NCBI GenBank assembly: GCA_964453435.1
Contig: CAYVQZ010000012.1
Location: 1 to 64,000 of the forward strand
Direction of reading: 5' to 3'
DNA from: CAYVQZ01 sp964453435
Lineage (GTDB): Bacteria; Abyssobacteria; SURF-5
DNA length: 64,000 bases
The notes under the pieces were generated by a model. The model did no database searches and had not been told where the DNA came from. It worked only from the letters and a program-made list of their open reading frames with translations. A program made the position numbers and the translations under genes. Of the stretch, positions 1-8,137 are shown in pieces. The number at the start of each line of letters is the position of its first letter. The first letter of the stretch is position 1.

Positions 1-819
1 ACCGACACATCGACCGGCGAGCCGGATTCCTGGGAATGGGACTTCGGAGACGGGTCACCCATCAGCAACGAGCAGAATCCAACTCATATCTTCCAGGAAG
101 TGGGAGTGTACCAAGTCTGTCTCGTCGTATCGAATAGCTGCGGCTCCCACATTCATTGTGCAGAGATAAGCGCGGAAACAGAGCCCACTATTGCGCTGAA
201 TTTAACCTCACTGGCTAATTCCGCGCCACTCGGGAACGACGCTCCCTCACAGAGCTTCGAAGTGTGGAATTCCGGCGGGGGAACGCTGGCCTACTCCGTC
301 AGCGACAACGCTATCTGGTTGAGCGTGACTCCCACGAGCGGAACCTCGACCGGCGAGCACGACCCGATAATGGTAAATTACAACACCTCGGGACTGGGCA
401 TCGGTACCTACAATGCGCGGATTGAGGTGCAAGACCCGAATGCTCTCAACACCCCTCAGAACATCCAGGTCTCTCTGAAAGTTACCGCTGTGGGCGATCT
501 CACAGAAATTCATCTGGTTAGCCCGCCAAACGGGTCAGAGCTGACTTTCGCGCCGACCTTTACTTGGATCGCAAACGGCGGAAGCCGCAATGCTTACGCC
601 CTCGATGTCAGTCTGTCACCAGACTTCACTCCGTTCTGGTCCACCTATGAGCACTTGGGAATGCCTCTATTCGGCACAAGTTTCACGATGCCGGCCACCA
701 TCTGGGACCAGCTGCCGGCGGGGATGACAGTCTATTGGCGCGTGCGAGGAGTGGATTTGGATAGTGCGCCACAAGCAATTGTGTTCAGCACGGAGACTTG
801 GTCTTTCAGAAAAGAATGA
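1..819 (+). CDS. Secreted/surface protein with PKD and BACON-like domains (5' end missing)
   Basis: The reading frame is open from base 1, so the start lies outside the window. The first ~45 visible residues form a PKD domain, with the WEWDFGDG core and the HIFQEVGVYQVCLVVSN strand. A BACON-like beta domain follows (about residues 55-160, with FEVWNSGGGTLAYSVSDN and WLSVTP), then a fibronectin-like segment (VSPPNGSELTFAPTFTW ... VYWRVRGVD) to the end. Such domains occur in secreted, carbohydrate-binding or adhesion proteins. No catalytic domain is visible in this part and function is unknown. A strong hairpin terminator follows and a separate promoter drives the next gene. Confidence 0.8.
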   Translation, partial: TDTSTGEPDSWEWDFGDGSPISNEQNPTHIFQEVGVYQVCLVVSNSCGSHIHCAEISAETEPTIALNLTSLANSAPLGNDAPSQSFEVWNSGGGTLAYSVSDNAIWLSVTPTSGTSTGEHDPIMVNYNTSGLGIGTYNARIEVQDPNALNTPQNIQVSLKVTAVGDLTEIHLVSPPNGSELTFAPTFTWIANGGSRNAYALDVSLSPDFTPFWSTYEHLGMPLFGTSFTMPATIWDQLPAGMTVYWRVRGVDLDSAPQAIVFSTETWSFRKE

Positions 820-835
820 CGGGAAGTGGTAAATT

Positions 836-870
836 TGGGAGGTCTCCTTTCGGGGGCCTCCCACTTTTCT
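836..870 (+). terminator. Rho-independent terminator after the PKD protein
   Basis: TGGGAGG at 836-842 pairs with CCTCCCA at 857-863. The inner bases can extend the stem with G-U pairs around a short loop, and a T-rich tail (cttttctt) follows. It lies 17 bases after the stop codon. Confidence 0.8.
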
Positions 871-927
871 TGGCTGTTCGAGCTTGCCATCAGCTTGAAA
901 CACTTGGGTTTAAGAATCGATTTTGGC

Positions 928-957
928 TTGACAAAACTTTTTTTTGAAAAGTATAAT
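928..957 (+). promoter_or_regulatory. Sigma-70 promoter of the subtilase gene
   Basis: A perfect TTGACA (928-933) and a perfect TATAAT (952-957) are separated by 18 bases. They lie about 120 bases before the subtilase start and after the preceding terminator. Confidence 0.8.
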
Positions 958-1077
958 CGATACGCTTGGTTTTCATAAGGCTGCACACTCCAAGGAAAGA
1001 GAGGCGTTTTTCTTTCTCGGAGCGCTGTTTTGGCGAATACGGAAGCTTAGGGAGACAGGAAGCATTCGGAGGAACAG

Positions 1078-3558
1078 ATGAAAAAGCGCATGTTCATGGT
1101 TGCAGCGGCCATTCCGCTCATCGCTCTCATTTTTGTTTTTATTTCGGTTCAGGAGAACAATGTCTCGGAAGCCGCGCCCAAAAGGACGGTTGTGTCTATT
1201 CCATTCGATGGTCCGCTTTACAAGGCGGGCGAAATTCTCGTCGGGATGCGCCCGGGAACAACGGAGAGCGCGGCCGTTGCGACTCATTCGTTCGCTGGCG
1301 CCGTGGAAGTGCGGGACCTGGGGCTGGGCGTGGAACTCGTTGAACTTCCTGCCGGCATGTCTGTCTCCGAGGGGTTAGCGCTTTATGGCAGCGATCCGAA
1401 TGTGATATCGGTGTCGCCGAATTACTACAGGGGCATCCAACAGACTTTTTCCGACGACCCGCTTCGCAACTTTCAATGGAACCTCCATAATACCGGCCAG
1501 ACGGGTGGCAGCGCCGACGCCGACATCGATGCCCCGGAGGCGTGGGACCTGACGACCGGCGACGTTAATCTGGTGATTGCGGTGATAGATACGGGTATCG
1601 ACTACACGCATCCGGACCTGGTCGACAACATGTGGGTAAACGTGGCGGAAGCCGCGGGCGCAGGCGGGGTGGACGACGACGGTAACGGGTTCGTAGACGA
1701 TATCTTCGGGATAGATACAGTCAATGATGACAGCGACCCGCTGGATGATAACGGTCACGGCACCCACGTTGCGGGCATCATCGGCGCCACCGGCAATAAT
1801 GCTATCGGTATCGCAGGAGTGAATTGGGATATCCAACTTATGGCTTTAAAAGCCTTCCCCGCCAGCGGTCCCGGGAGCATGTCGGATATAATCGAAGCGT
1901 TGAATTACATAGCGCTCATGGCTGACCGGGGCGAGAATATCGTGGCGGTCAATGGTTCTTTCGGTGGCTTCTTACCTTCGAATATTGCTTCGGCTGCGAT
2001 TGACGCTTTGCGGAATCGGGGGATTCTCTTTGTCGCGTCATCGGGAAATGAAGGCGTTGACAGCGATGAACTGCCCTCTTTTCCTGCGGGTTACGATCTC
2101 CCAAACATTTTGTCCGTCGCTGCGACAGACAAGAGAGACGCGATTGCTTTTTTCTCGAACGTCGGCCGGAGAAGGGTCCATTTGGGCGCGCCCGGGGTTG
2201 AGATATTCAGCACACAGGTGGGTGGAGGCTTTGATTTCGAAACGCCGGGTTCCGGAACTTCATTCTCTGCTCCCGAAGTGGCGGGGGTTGTAGGGTTGCT
2301 GTACTCTTTGTTTCCGGGGTTGGACCCGGTCGACAGCTGGTTCCTCGCGAAAAACCGGATTCTTGCGGGCGGCGACATCACCCAGTCGCTCGCAGGAAAG
2401 GCTGCGACGGGAAGACGACTCAACGCTTTTGGCGCTTTGGATTGTTCCGACACGGAGGTCCTCGCTCGACTCAGGCCTGCGAGCGGTGAGGCAAAGGCAT
2501 GGTTGAGCGCTAACGGCGACACGCTCTTTTATGTGGAAATACCGGGAAGACGAGAAATAACCGTGCCGTTCTTTGTTGACGCTTTTGGAAACGTGACCAA
2601 ATTCCCCTTAAAACTTTCCGCGTTGCATATCAATTGCGGCGACCCTGCGGGAGATGTCACTGTTTCCATCGGGGGACAGAACATTACCCTGCTGGATGAT
2701 GGTTCGTCGTCTGATATTGCTGCAGGGGATGGTGTGTATTCCGGCCTGTGGGAGTCGCCGGCCCAGGAAACGAATTTGACCGCCGTTTTCCCGAATTCAA
2801 ATACATCGCTAACTTCCTTCAATGACAGGTTTACCGTACGTGTGCGCCGAACGGACGACCAAACGGGCCTGGCCGTGGCCGATGCCGGTCCGGACCGGGT
2901 TGTAACGGAAGGCAATTTTGTCGAACTTGACGGCTCAAGAAGCGCCGGGCCCGCGGACGGTTTCCCGGTCCTGTCTTATGAGTGGACTCAGACCGCTGGT
3001 TCGGCAGCAACTCTAGCAAATGCCGATTCACCTTTCCTCAACTTTACCGCCCCTCCCTGCAGCACATGTGACGAAGATGTTACGAGTGAAGTGTTGCAGT
3101 TCGAGCTTGTCGTATTCGCATGGGAAATTCTTGGCGAGGATTTTGTACCCGTAACCTTCGACACTGACACGGTTCGAGTCACTGTCAACGTATTTCAGGA
3201 GGACGGCGGTGGCGGCGGCGGGAGTTCGTGCTTTATCGCGACGGCTGCGTATGGGTCGGAAAGCGCAAACGACGTCATCGTCCTCCGGGAGTTCCGCGAC
3301 AGGTATCTCGTAACAAACGCGCCCGGCCAAGTCTTTGTTGCCCTGTATTACCAGGTGTCGCCGCCGATTGCATCGTTCATAGCCGAGCACGAGGTTCTGA
3401 GGACTGCCGTGCGGGTTGCATTGGCGCCGGTTGTCGCTTTCGCACGCCTTGCGCTCGTGACCAGCGCTGCCGGCAAACTGGCGATTCTTGTGGGGCTAAT
3501 CCTGGCGGCGGCCGTTGCTGTTGCGGTGAAGAAAAGCAGGAAGGAATTTACGGCGTAA
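1078..3558 (+). CDS. S8 family serine peptidase (subtilase) with CFI-box C-terminus
   Basis: Exported subtilisin-like protease of 826 aa. An N-terminal signal or anchor (residues ~5-24) and a short inhibitor-like propeptide (~40-115) precede the catalytic domain. The triad is visible as Asp171 in VIDTGID, His227 in NGHGTHVAG and Ser395 in GTSFSAPEVAG. A beta-sandwich region (~480-590) and a PKD-like stretch (~600-705) follow, then a Gly linker, the CFI-box motif CFIATAAYGSE (Cys718), a hydrophobic helix near residues 800-818 and a basic tail. The CFI-box is a known C-terminal homology domain of secreted proteins; its role is not settled. The start has a good ribosome site (ggagg, 6 bases upstream). 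Substrate unknown. Confidence 0.92.
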   Translation: MKKRMFMVAAAIPLIALIFVFISVQENNVSEAAPKRTVVSIPFDGPLYKAGEILVGMRPGTTESAAVATHSFAGAVEVRDLGLGVELVELPAGMSVSEGLALYGSDPNVISVSPNYYRGIQQTFSDDPLRNFQWNLHNTGQTGGSADADIDAPEAWDLTTGDVNLVIAVIDTGIDYTHPDLVDNMWVNVAEAAGAGGVDDDGNGFVDDIFGIDTVNDDSDPLDDNGHGTHVAGIIGATGNNAIGIAGVNWDIQLMALKAFPASGPGSMSDIIEALNYIALMADRGENIVAVNGSFGGFLPSNIASAAIDALRNRGILFVASSGNEGVDSDELPSFPAGYDLPNILSVAATDKRDAIAFFSNVGRRRVHLGAPGVEIFSTQVGGGFDFETPGSGTSFSAPEVAGVVGLLYSLFPGLDPVDSWFLAKNRILAGGDITQSLAGKAATGRRLNAFGALDCSDTEVLARLRPASGEAKAWLSANGDTLFYVEIPGRREITVPFFVDAFGNVTKFPLKLSALHINCGDPAGDVTVSIGGQNITLLDDGSSSDIAAGDGVYSGLWESPAQETNLTAVFPNSNTSLTSFNDRFTVRVRRTDDQTGLAVADAGPDRVVTEGNFVELDGSRSAGPADGFPVLSYEWTQTAGSAATLANADSPFLNFTAPPCSTCDEDVTSEVLQFELVVFAWEILGEDFVPVTFDTDTVRVTVNVFQEDGGGGGGSSCFIATAAYGSESANDVIVLREFRDRYLVTNAPGQVFVALYYQVSPPIASFIAEHEVLRTAVRVALAPVVAFARLALVTSAAGKLAILVGLILAAAVAVAVKKSRKEFTA

Positions 3559-3595
3559 AACAACCGGTACCATAACAGGCGATTACGGATAAAAG

Positions 3596-3634
3596 AAATC
3601 CCCGAGGGCGAATGGGTCTTCGGGGATTTTTCTT
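3596..3634 (+). terminator. Rho-independent terminator after the subtilase
   Basis: AAATCCCCGA (3596-3605) pairs with TCGGGGATTT (3620-3629) and is followed by a T-rich tail. The rest of the gap to 3814 shows nothing recognisable. Confidence 0.85.
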
Positions 3635-3814
3635 TTCCAAACTGTGAATCTACTTGAAAAATGGAGACGATTCATCGGAAGGCTTTGTGCGAATGAATTG
3701 GCGCCTACAGAGCGCCTCGGAATCTCTTTGCACGTCGGTGCTATTGCAACACGGGGACTTGTTAGACGGATTCAGGATAAGTGATTCCTGGAAGGTTTTT
3801 CTTTGCGGACGAAC

Positions 3815-4942
3815 TCAGGCGCGACGTCGCACCGTTTTGCGTCCCAGGAGCAGCCCGATCAGGAATATGACCAGAAGGACGATGCCCCCGGCAATCGCGA
3901 TAATTTTTAGCGTCTCCGGGCTGCGATATTGGGCGAGGGTTTCTTTCACTTGGTCTCGCTCTGCCCTGGCCTTCCGAAGTTGCTCGCGGAGGTCGTTGTT
4001 TTCCGCTTCCAGGCCGTCGTTCTTCGCCTGAAGTTCCTTGTTCCTCTTGTAGCTGGCCTCGAGGTCCTGCTCATACTTGGCGAGTTGCTCGGTGGTCACC
4101 TTTAATGTTTGCTCGAGGTTCGTGGCTCGCGACCGAAGGCCGTACAGACTCTGAGTGCGTTGTGACACTGTTTGGCGCGCCGACGCCAACTGTCTGAACA
4201 CGCTCTTCGCCCAGTCTTCATTCTGGAGGGCTCCGATATTGGCGTTGTTGGCCATGGCGCGGTCGCTCTTCACGAGAGTCACGCCGCGACCCATGTACGC
4301 GATTGCGGCGATGGGCGGAAACGAGCCGATGCTGTAGCGGCCGTTACTCGAATAGCAGTCTTTGTCGCCGGTGACGATAGCCAGCGCGTCTTCGGAAAGA
4401 ACGAGGGGAGGCCCGCCGTAGAAACCGATTTCATCGACATCGGAAGTGCCGAAGTCGGCGCCTTGCGGGAATCTGCTCAGGACGAACATATGGCCGTCGG
4501 CCCCGGCGCTCAGCGCCGACGATGTGTCGATAAGTTTACCGGTGTCCATCGAGATTCCGAAAACTTCGGTCAGCGGATTGACAACCTTCGCCGGTCCTCC
4601 GTGAACGAACAGGGCGCCACCCTGTTGCGCGACGAACCAGACGAGCGCCGATATCTCGCGTTCTTCGAGCGGTCGTTCCGGGCTGGGATGAAGGACAACG
4701 ATATCATACGGCGCCAGAAACTCGCGGCTGATTTCGCCGGAAGACATCGAGGCGACAAGCATCCCCTCCGCTCTGAGCGCAGCCGAAAGCTTCGAATAGC
4801 CGGTTGCTTCTTCACTGAATATGGTATCGGCAGGCGCCAGTCCGGCCTCGAAGAGCAGCACCTTTTCATTGAGGGCATACGTCTCCGCGCACAGCAATAG
4901 CGTCAGGCAGGCAATTGTCACAACTCCGATTCTCTTCACCAC
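3815..4942 (-). CDS. Exported membrane-anchored coiled-coil protein with GATase-like domain
   Basis: About 375 aa. I chose the GTG at 4942 because an AAGGAGG ribosome site sits 6 bases before it and it places a clean signal peptide at the N-terminus (VVKRIGVVTIACLTLLLC). An upstream ATG at 5014 is less likely, as it lies beside the promoter -10 at 5017-5022. The body (~residues 25-190) resembles a class I amidotransferase/Gldg-like fold (IVVLHPSPERP, GALFVHGGP) without a recognisable catalytic triad. A long charged coiled coil follows (~255-345), then one transmembrane helix (IIAIAGGIVLLVIFLIGLLL) and an RKTVRRRA tail. The layout suggests an external domain on a stalk. Function unknown. Confidence 0.75.
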   Translation of the reverse strand: MVKRIGVVTIACLTLLLCAETYALNEKVLLFEAGLAPADTIFSEEATGYSKLSAALRAEGMLVASMSSGEISREFLAPYDIVVLHPSPERPLEEREISALVWFVAQQGGALFVHGGPAKVVNPLTEVFGISMDTGKLIDTSSALSAGADGHMFVLSRFPQGADFGTSDVDEIGFYGGPPLVLSEDALAIVTGDKDCYSSNGRYSIGSFPPIAAIAYMGRGVTLVKSDRAMANNANIGALQNEDWAKSVFRQLASARQTVSQRTQSLYGLRSRATNLEQTLKVTTEQLAKYEQDLEASYKRNKELQAKNDGLEAENNDLREQLRKARAERDQVKETLAQYRSPETLKIIAIAGGIVLLVIFLIGLLLGRKTVRRRA

Positions 4943-5016
4943 GCCGAGCCTCCTTATCGAAATGTTCGGAAAATCCGGCCACCGTTTCAGTGGGGCATAT
5001 GGCGAAATTTTCACAT

Positions 5017-5045
5017 ATTCTAATCGGCGGTTTCCTGTTTGTCAA
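5017..5045 (-). promoter_or_regulatory. Promoter of the coiled-coil membrane protein gene
   Basis: Reading on the minus strand, TTGACA (5045-5040) and TAGAAT (5022-5017) are spaced by 17 bases. It is back to back with the plus-strand promoter at 5052, so one regulator could act on both. Confidence 0.7.
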
Positions 5046-5051
5046 ACTGTC

Positions 5052-5080
5052 TTGACAAAGACTACGCCCTTTGATACATT
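5052..5080 (+). promoter_or_regulatory. Promoter upstream of the TetR/acyl-CoA gene cluster
   Basis: TTGACA (5052-5057), 17-base spacer, TACATT (5075-5080). Transcription from here would run through the palindrome-ended repeat at 5149-5216 before reaching the TetR gene. Confidence 0.6.
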
Positions 5081-5148
5081 TAGCCTTGCATTTCCGGCGA
5101 TGCCCTCTCCGACGTTCAAGAACGCCGCAGGCACAGGCGAGATGAGTG

Positions 5149-5216
5149 TGTCCCACGATTCATGGTGAAGGTCGCTCGCTTCGGGGACAGTCCCTACGCT
5201 TGGTAATCGTGGGACA
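5149..5216. repeat. Dispersed palindrome-ended repeat, copy 1
   Basis: The ends are a perfect 12-base inverted pair, TGTCCCACGATT (5149-5160) and AATCGTGGGACA (5205-5216). The interior holds cgcttcggggacagtccc. A second copy with the same ends and interior lies at 28897-29006 and a decayed relative near 36434. It sits between a promoter and the TetR start, so it would be transcribed as a leader. Confidence 0.75.
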
Positions 5217-5308
5217 GTCTCTACGCTGGCGTTTCGACAAAAACGTAATTACCGGACATCACCAAATCGTGAGGCGAATTTGAAATTCGGGTTAAAGGAA
5301 ACGGTCAA

Positions 5309-5920
5309 ATGAAGTCTGCTTCCGCCGTTGAACCCTCTGTTCCGGAGACACGCGAGCGCATTCTGCGAGCGGCAATGGCGCTGTTTCGCCGACATGGTTT
5401 CCACAACACGTCGCTCGCCCAAATTCTCGAAAAAGCGAATGTCACCAAAGGCGGATTCTATTTTCATTTCAAGAGCAAAGAGGAACTTGGATTCGCGGTG
5501 TTGCAGAGGACCAAGAACTTCTGGATGAAGAACGTGATTGCCACCATCTCCCACGAGCCCGACGCGAGAAGCCAGATACGGCGGATGGTGGAGATTATGA
5601 CGCAAATGTATCGGGGCGATATTTTTCACGGTTGCGCACTGTTGGCGGTTCTCACGGCGGAAATGATGGAATCCAAAAACGAATTCGCCAGCCGCATCAA
5701 GTCCATACTCAAGGAATGGCAGAATAGCATTGTGGTGATTCTGGAACAAGCCAAAATGGAAGGCCTCATTCGTGAAGACGCCGATACCGAATCCGTCGCT
5801 CTTCTCTTAATCGGATGCTGCCAGGGAACTACGATGATGGGGCACCTGGACCCCGAGGCCGTCGATTATGATATGCTTTTGCACGACTTGGAGAGGTGGA
5901 TTCTCGAAGGGGCAACCTGA
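5309..5920 (+). CDS. TetR/AcrR family transcriptional regulator
   Basis: 203 aa. The N-terminal helix-turn-helix (residues ~13-60) has the family pattern TRERILRAAMALFRRHGF ... SLAQILEKANVTKGGFYFHFKSKEEL. The C-terminal ligand domain is of the type found in regulators of acyl or unsaturated-acid metabolism. It stands at the head of a same-strand run of acyl-CoA genes starting 42 bases downstream and probably represses that run in response to an acyl or acyl-CoA ligand (inference). The ATG at 5309 is the natural start and the ribosome site is weak. Confidence 0.9.
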   Translation: MKSASAVEPSVPETRERILRAAMALFRRHGFHNTSLAQILEKANVTKGGFYFHFKSKEELGFAVLQRTKNFWMKNVIATISHEPDARSQIRRMVEIMTQMYRGDIFHGCALLAVLTAEMMESKNEFASRIKSILKEWQNSIVVILEQAKMEGLIREDADTESVALLLIGCCQGTTMMGHLDPEAVDYDMLLHDLERWILEGAT

Positions 5921-5962
5921 GGACCGCGTCTTACTCAGGAAACAGGTTTGTTGGAGGAATGG

Positions 5963-6766
5963 ATGAACGAGAACGCGATGCTGCTCGAAAAAGAGGGCTA
6001 TGTCGCAACGATTACGATAAATCGGCCCGACCAGCGAAACGCGATGCTGTCATCGATGTGGAAATGGCTCACCGAAACGATGGAAGAAATGAACACGGAT
6101 GACGACGTCAGGTGTGTCGTAATTCGCGGGGCCGGTGAAAAGTCGTTCGCGTCGGGCGCCGACATTTCGGAATTCGAGGTGTGGACGAGCGAAGAAAAGG
6201 CTCGGCAATACGGGTTCCTGATTGAGAACGCGCTGCAGAGCATTGGCCGTCATCGGAATCCGGTGATAGCGATGATTCAGGGATACGCGCTGGGGGCCGG
6301 ATGCGAACTCGCGGTTGCGTGCGATCTCCGTATTCTTTCCGAGAAAGCCAAGGTGGGCATCCCCTCGGCGAAGCTCGGCGTTTTGCTCAATTATGAGAAC
6401 TATCAGAGGCTCGTTGACCTCGTCGGCCTTTCGGTGGCGCGCGAGATTTTCTATGTCGGGCGCCCTCTCGATGCGCAGCGCGCGAAGGAAACGGGATTCG
6501 CCAACTTTGTGGTTTCGGCGAACGAACTCGAGGAGTTTACATACGAGCTCGCCCGGGAAATCGCAGGGAATGCGCCGCTGTCGGTTCGCGGAAGCAAGCG
6601 TGTGCTTCAGGTGTGCAGCGAACACGGGATGCTTGACCGCGCACGCGATGCCGACGCGCTGGCGGAACTTGACGCGCTGAGCGCAACCTGTTTCCTGAGT
6701 GAGGACGTGAAGGAGGGTGTGAGCGCATTCTTCGGCCGGCGCAAGGCGGATTTCAAAGGGAAATGA
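5963..6766 (+). CDS. Enoyl-CoA hydratase/isomerase (crotonase) family protein
   Basis: 267 aa from the ATG at 5963, which has GGAGG 5 bases upstream; a TTG at 5948 would add five residues. Crotonase fold with both oxyanion-hole segments visible: SFASGADISEF and the glycine-rich GYALGAGCELAVACD. The glutamate corresponding to rat Glu164 seems kept (AREIFYVG), but the position of Glu144 reads Ser (GIPSAKLG instead of PEI..G). It may therefore be an isomerase, hydrolase or lyase of the superfamily rather than a standard hydratase. It leads the MmgE/PrpD and CoA-transferase genes. Confidence 0.88.
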   Translation: MNENAMLLEKEGYVATITINRPDQRNAMLSSMWKWLTETMEEMNTDDDVRCVVIRGAGEKSFASGADISEFEVWTSEEKARQYGFLIENALQSIGRHRNPVIAMIQGYALGAGCELAVACDLRILSEKAKVGIPSAKLGVLLNYENYQRLVDLVGLSVAREIFYVGRPLDAQRAKETGFANFVVSANELEEFTYELAREIAGNAPLSVRGSKRVLQVCSEHGMLDRARDADALAELDALSATCFLSEDVKEGVSAFFGRRKADFKGK

Positions 6767-6797
6767 AGCGGGGCAAATATCGCAAGGGAGCGGAGTA

Positions 6798-8126
6798 ATG
6801 AGTGTTACGCGCGAGTTGTGTGAGGCTATCGCAGGAGTCGGATTCGAGGATTTTCCGCCGGAGGCCATCGCGGAGGCAAAGCTGTGCCTTCTCGACTGGG
6901 TTGGCGTAACCCTCGGCGGCGCTCACGAACCGCTGACGAAGATACTTATTGAAGTAACGGGCTTTTTGGGCGGCAAGAAACAGGCAAGCCTCATCGGACA
7001 CACCGGGAAGACATCGATGCTGAACGCCGCCTTAATCAATGGTTCGGCCTCGCATGCGCTCGACTTCGACGACGTCCACTTTCAGATGATGGGACATCCG
7101 ACGGTTCCGGTCATGCCGGCGCTGCTTGCCCTGGCGGAGGCGCGCAAGGCGAACGGGCGCGATTTCCTGACCGCGTTCATTTTGGGATTCGAGGCGGAAT
7201 GCCGCATCGGCTCGTCGGTTCTGCCGTTTCACTATCAACAGGGCTGGCATGCCACCTCGTCAATCGGGCGTTTCGGCGCGGCTGTCGCCTGTGGGAAATT
7301 GCTCGGGCTGGACCCCGAAAGAATGCTCTACTCTGTGGGAATCGCGGGAACGCAGGCGGCCGGTCTGAAGCAGGTGTTCGGCACCATGTCAAAGCCGTTC
7401 CATGCCGGCAAAGCGGCCGCGGACGGTCTGTTGGCCGCGATGCTGGCGGAAAAAGGTTTCACCTGTTCCGAGGATATCCTTGCGGGAGAGGCCGGTTTCT
7501 GCAAGGTGCTCTCTCCCGAGTGTAATCCGGAGATGATAACGCAGGATTTCGGAAAGAACTATGCGATAACGAACGTGATTTTTAAACGCCATGCGTCCTG
7601 TTTTCAGACGCATTCCACCATAGACGCCGCCCTCGAGCTGCGTAAGGAAGTGACGCCGGAAGACATTGAAGAGGTCATCGTGTCGGCTGTTCCCGTGACG
7701 CTTGAAGTGGCCGGAAAACCCGAGCCGAGGACCGGTCTCGAGGGCAAGTTCAGCGTTGCGTACTGCGCCGCGCTCGCGCTGGCGGACGGCGAGACGGGGG
7801 AGGACTGTTTCACCGACCAAAAAGTGTTGAGTGAGCGCCTCGTGAAACTGAGAGAAAAAGTGAAGGTGCGCGAGGACGAACAATTGGCGCTCACGCAATC
7901 AGAGGTTGTTGTGCGGACTACTGATGGCAGAGAGTTTAAAAAACTTGCGGATACGCTGGATTTTGACTCCGATAAGGAGAGACGGAAAGGTTCCCTCGTT
8001 CGCAAGTTTCGGTCTTTCGCCGACAAGTTGCTGCCAACCGGTCGTTCGGATTCGATAATTCGGTTTGTGGAACGGCTGGAGAAAAAGGAAAACATCGCAA
8101 GCCTCTTGAGGCACTGCCGTTCCTGA
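6798..8126 (+). CDS. MmgE/PrpD family protein
   Basis: 442 aa, full length for the family. It has the all-helical N-terminal domain with the LLDWVGVTLGG and SHALDFDDVHFQMMGHP signatures and the GWHATSSIGRFGAA segment. The family includes 2-methylcitrate dehydratase and cis-aconitate decarboxylase, cofactor-free enzymes acting on tricarboxylic acids; the exact reaction cannot be told from sequence. It begins 31 bases after the crotonase gene and ends 11 bases before the CoA-transferase gene, with an AGGGAGCGGAG ribosome site. The neighbours suggest a substrate that is carried onto CoA. Confidence 0.9.
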   Translation: MSVTRELCEAIAGVGFEDFPPEAIAEAKLCLLDWVGVTLGGAHEPLTKILIEVTGFLGGKKQASLIGHTGKTSMLNAALINGSASHALDFDDVHFQMMGHPTVPVMPALLALAEARKANGRDFLTAFILGFEAECRIGSSVLPFHYQQGWHATSSIGRFGAAVACGKLLGLDPERMLYSVGIAGTQAAGLKQVFGTMSKPFHAGKAAADGLLAAMLAEKGFTCSEDILAGEAGFCKVLSPECNPEMITQDFGKNYAITNVIFKRHASCFQTHSTIDAALELRKEVTPEDIEEVIVSAVPVTLEVAGKPEPRTGLEGKFSVAYCAALALADGETGEDCFTDQKVLSERLVKLREKVKVREDEQLALTQSEVVVRTTDGREFKKLADTLDFDSDKERRKGSLVRKFRSFADKLLPTGRSDSIIRFVERLEKKENIASLLRHCRS

Positions 8127-8137
8127 TAGGGGGAAAG

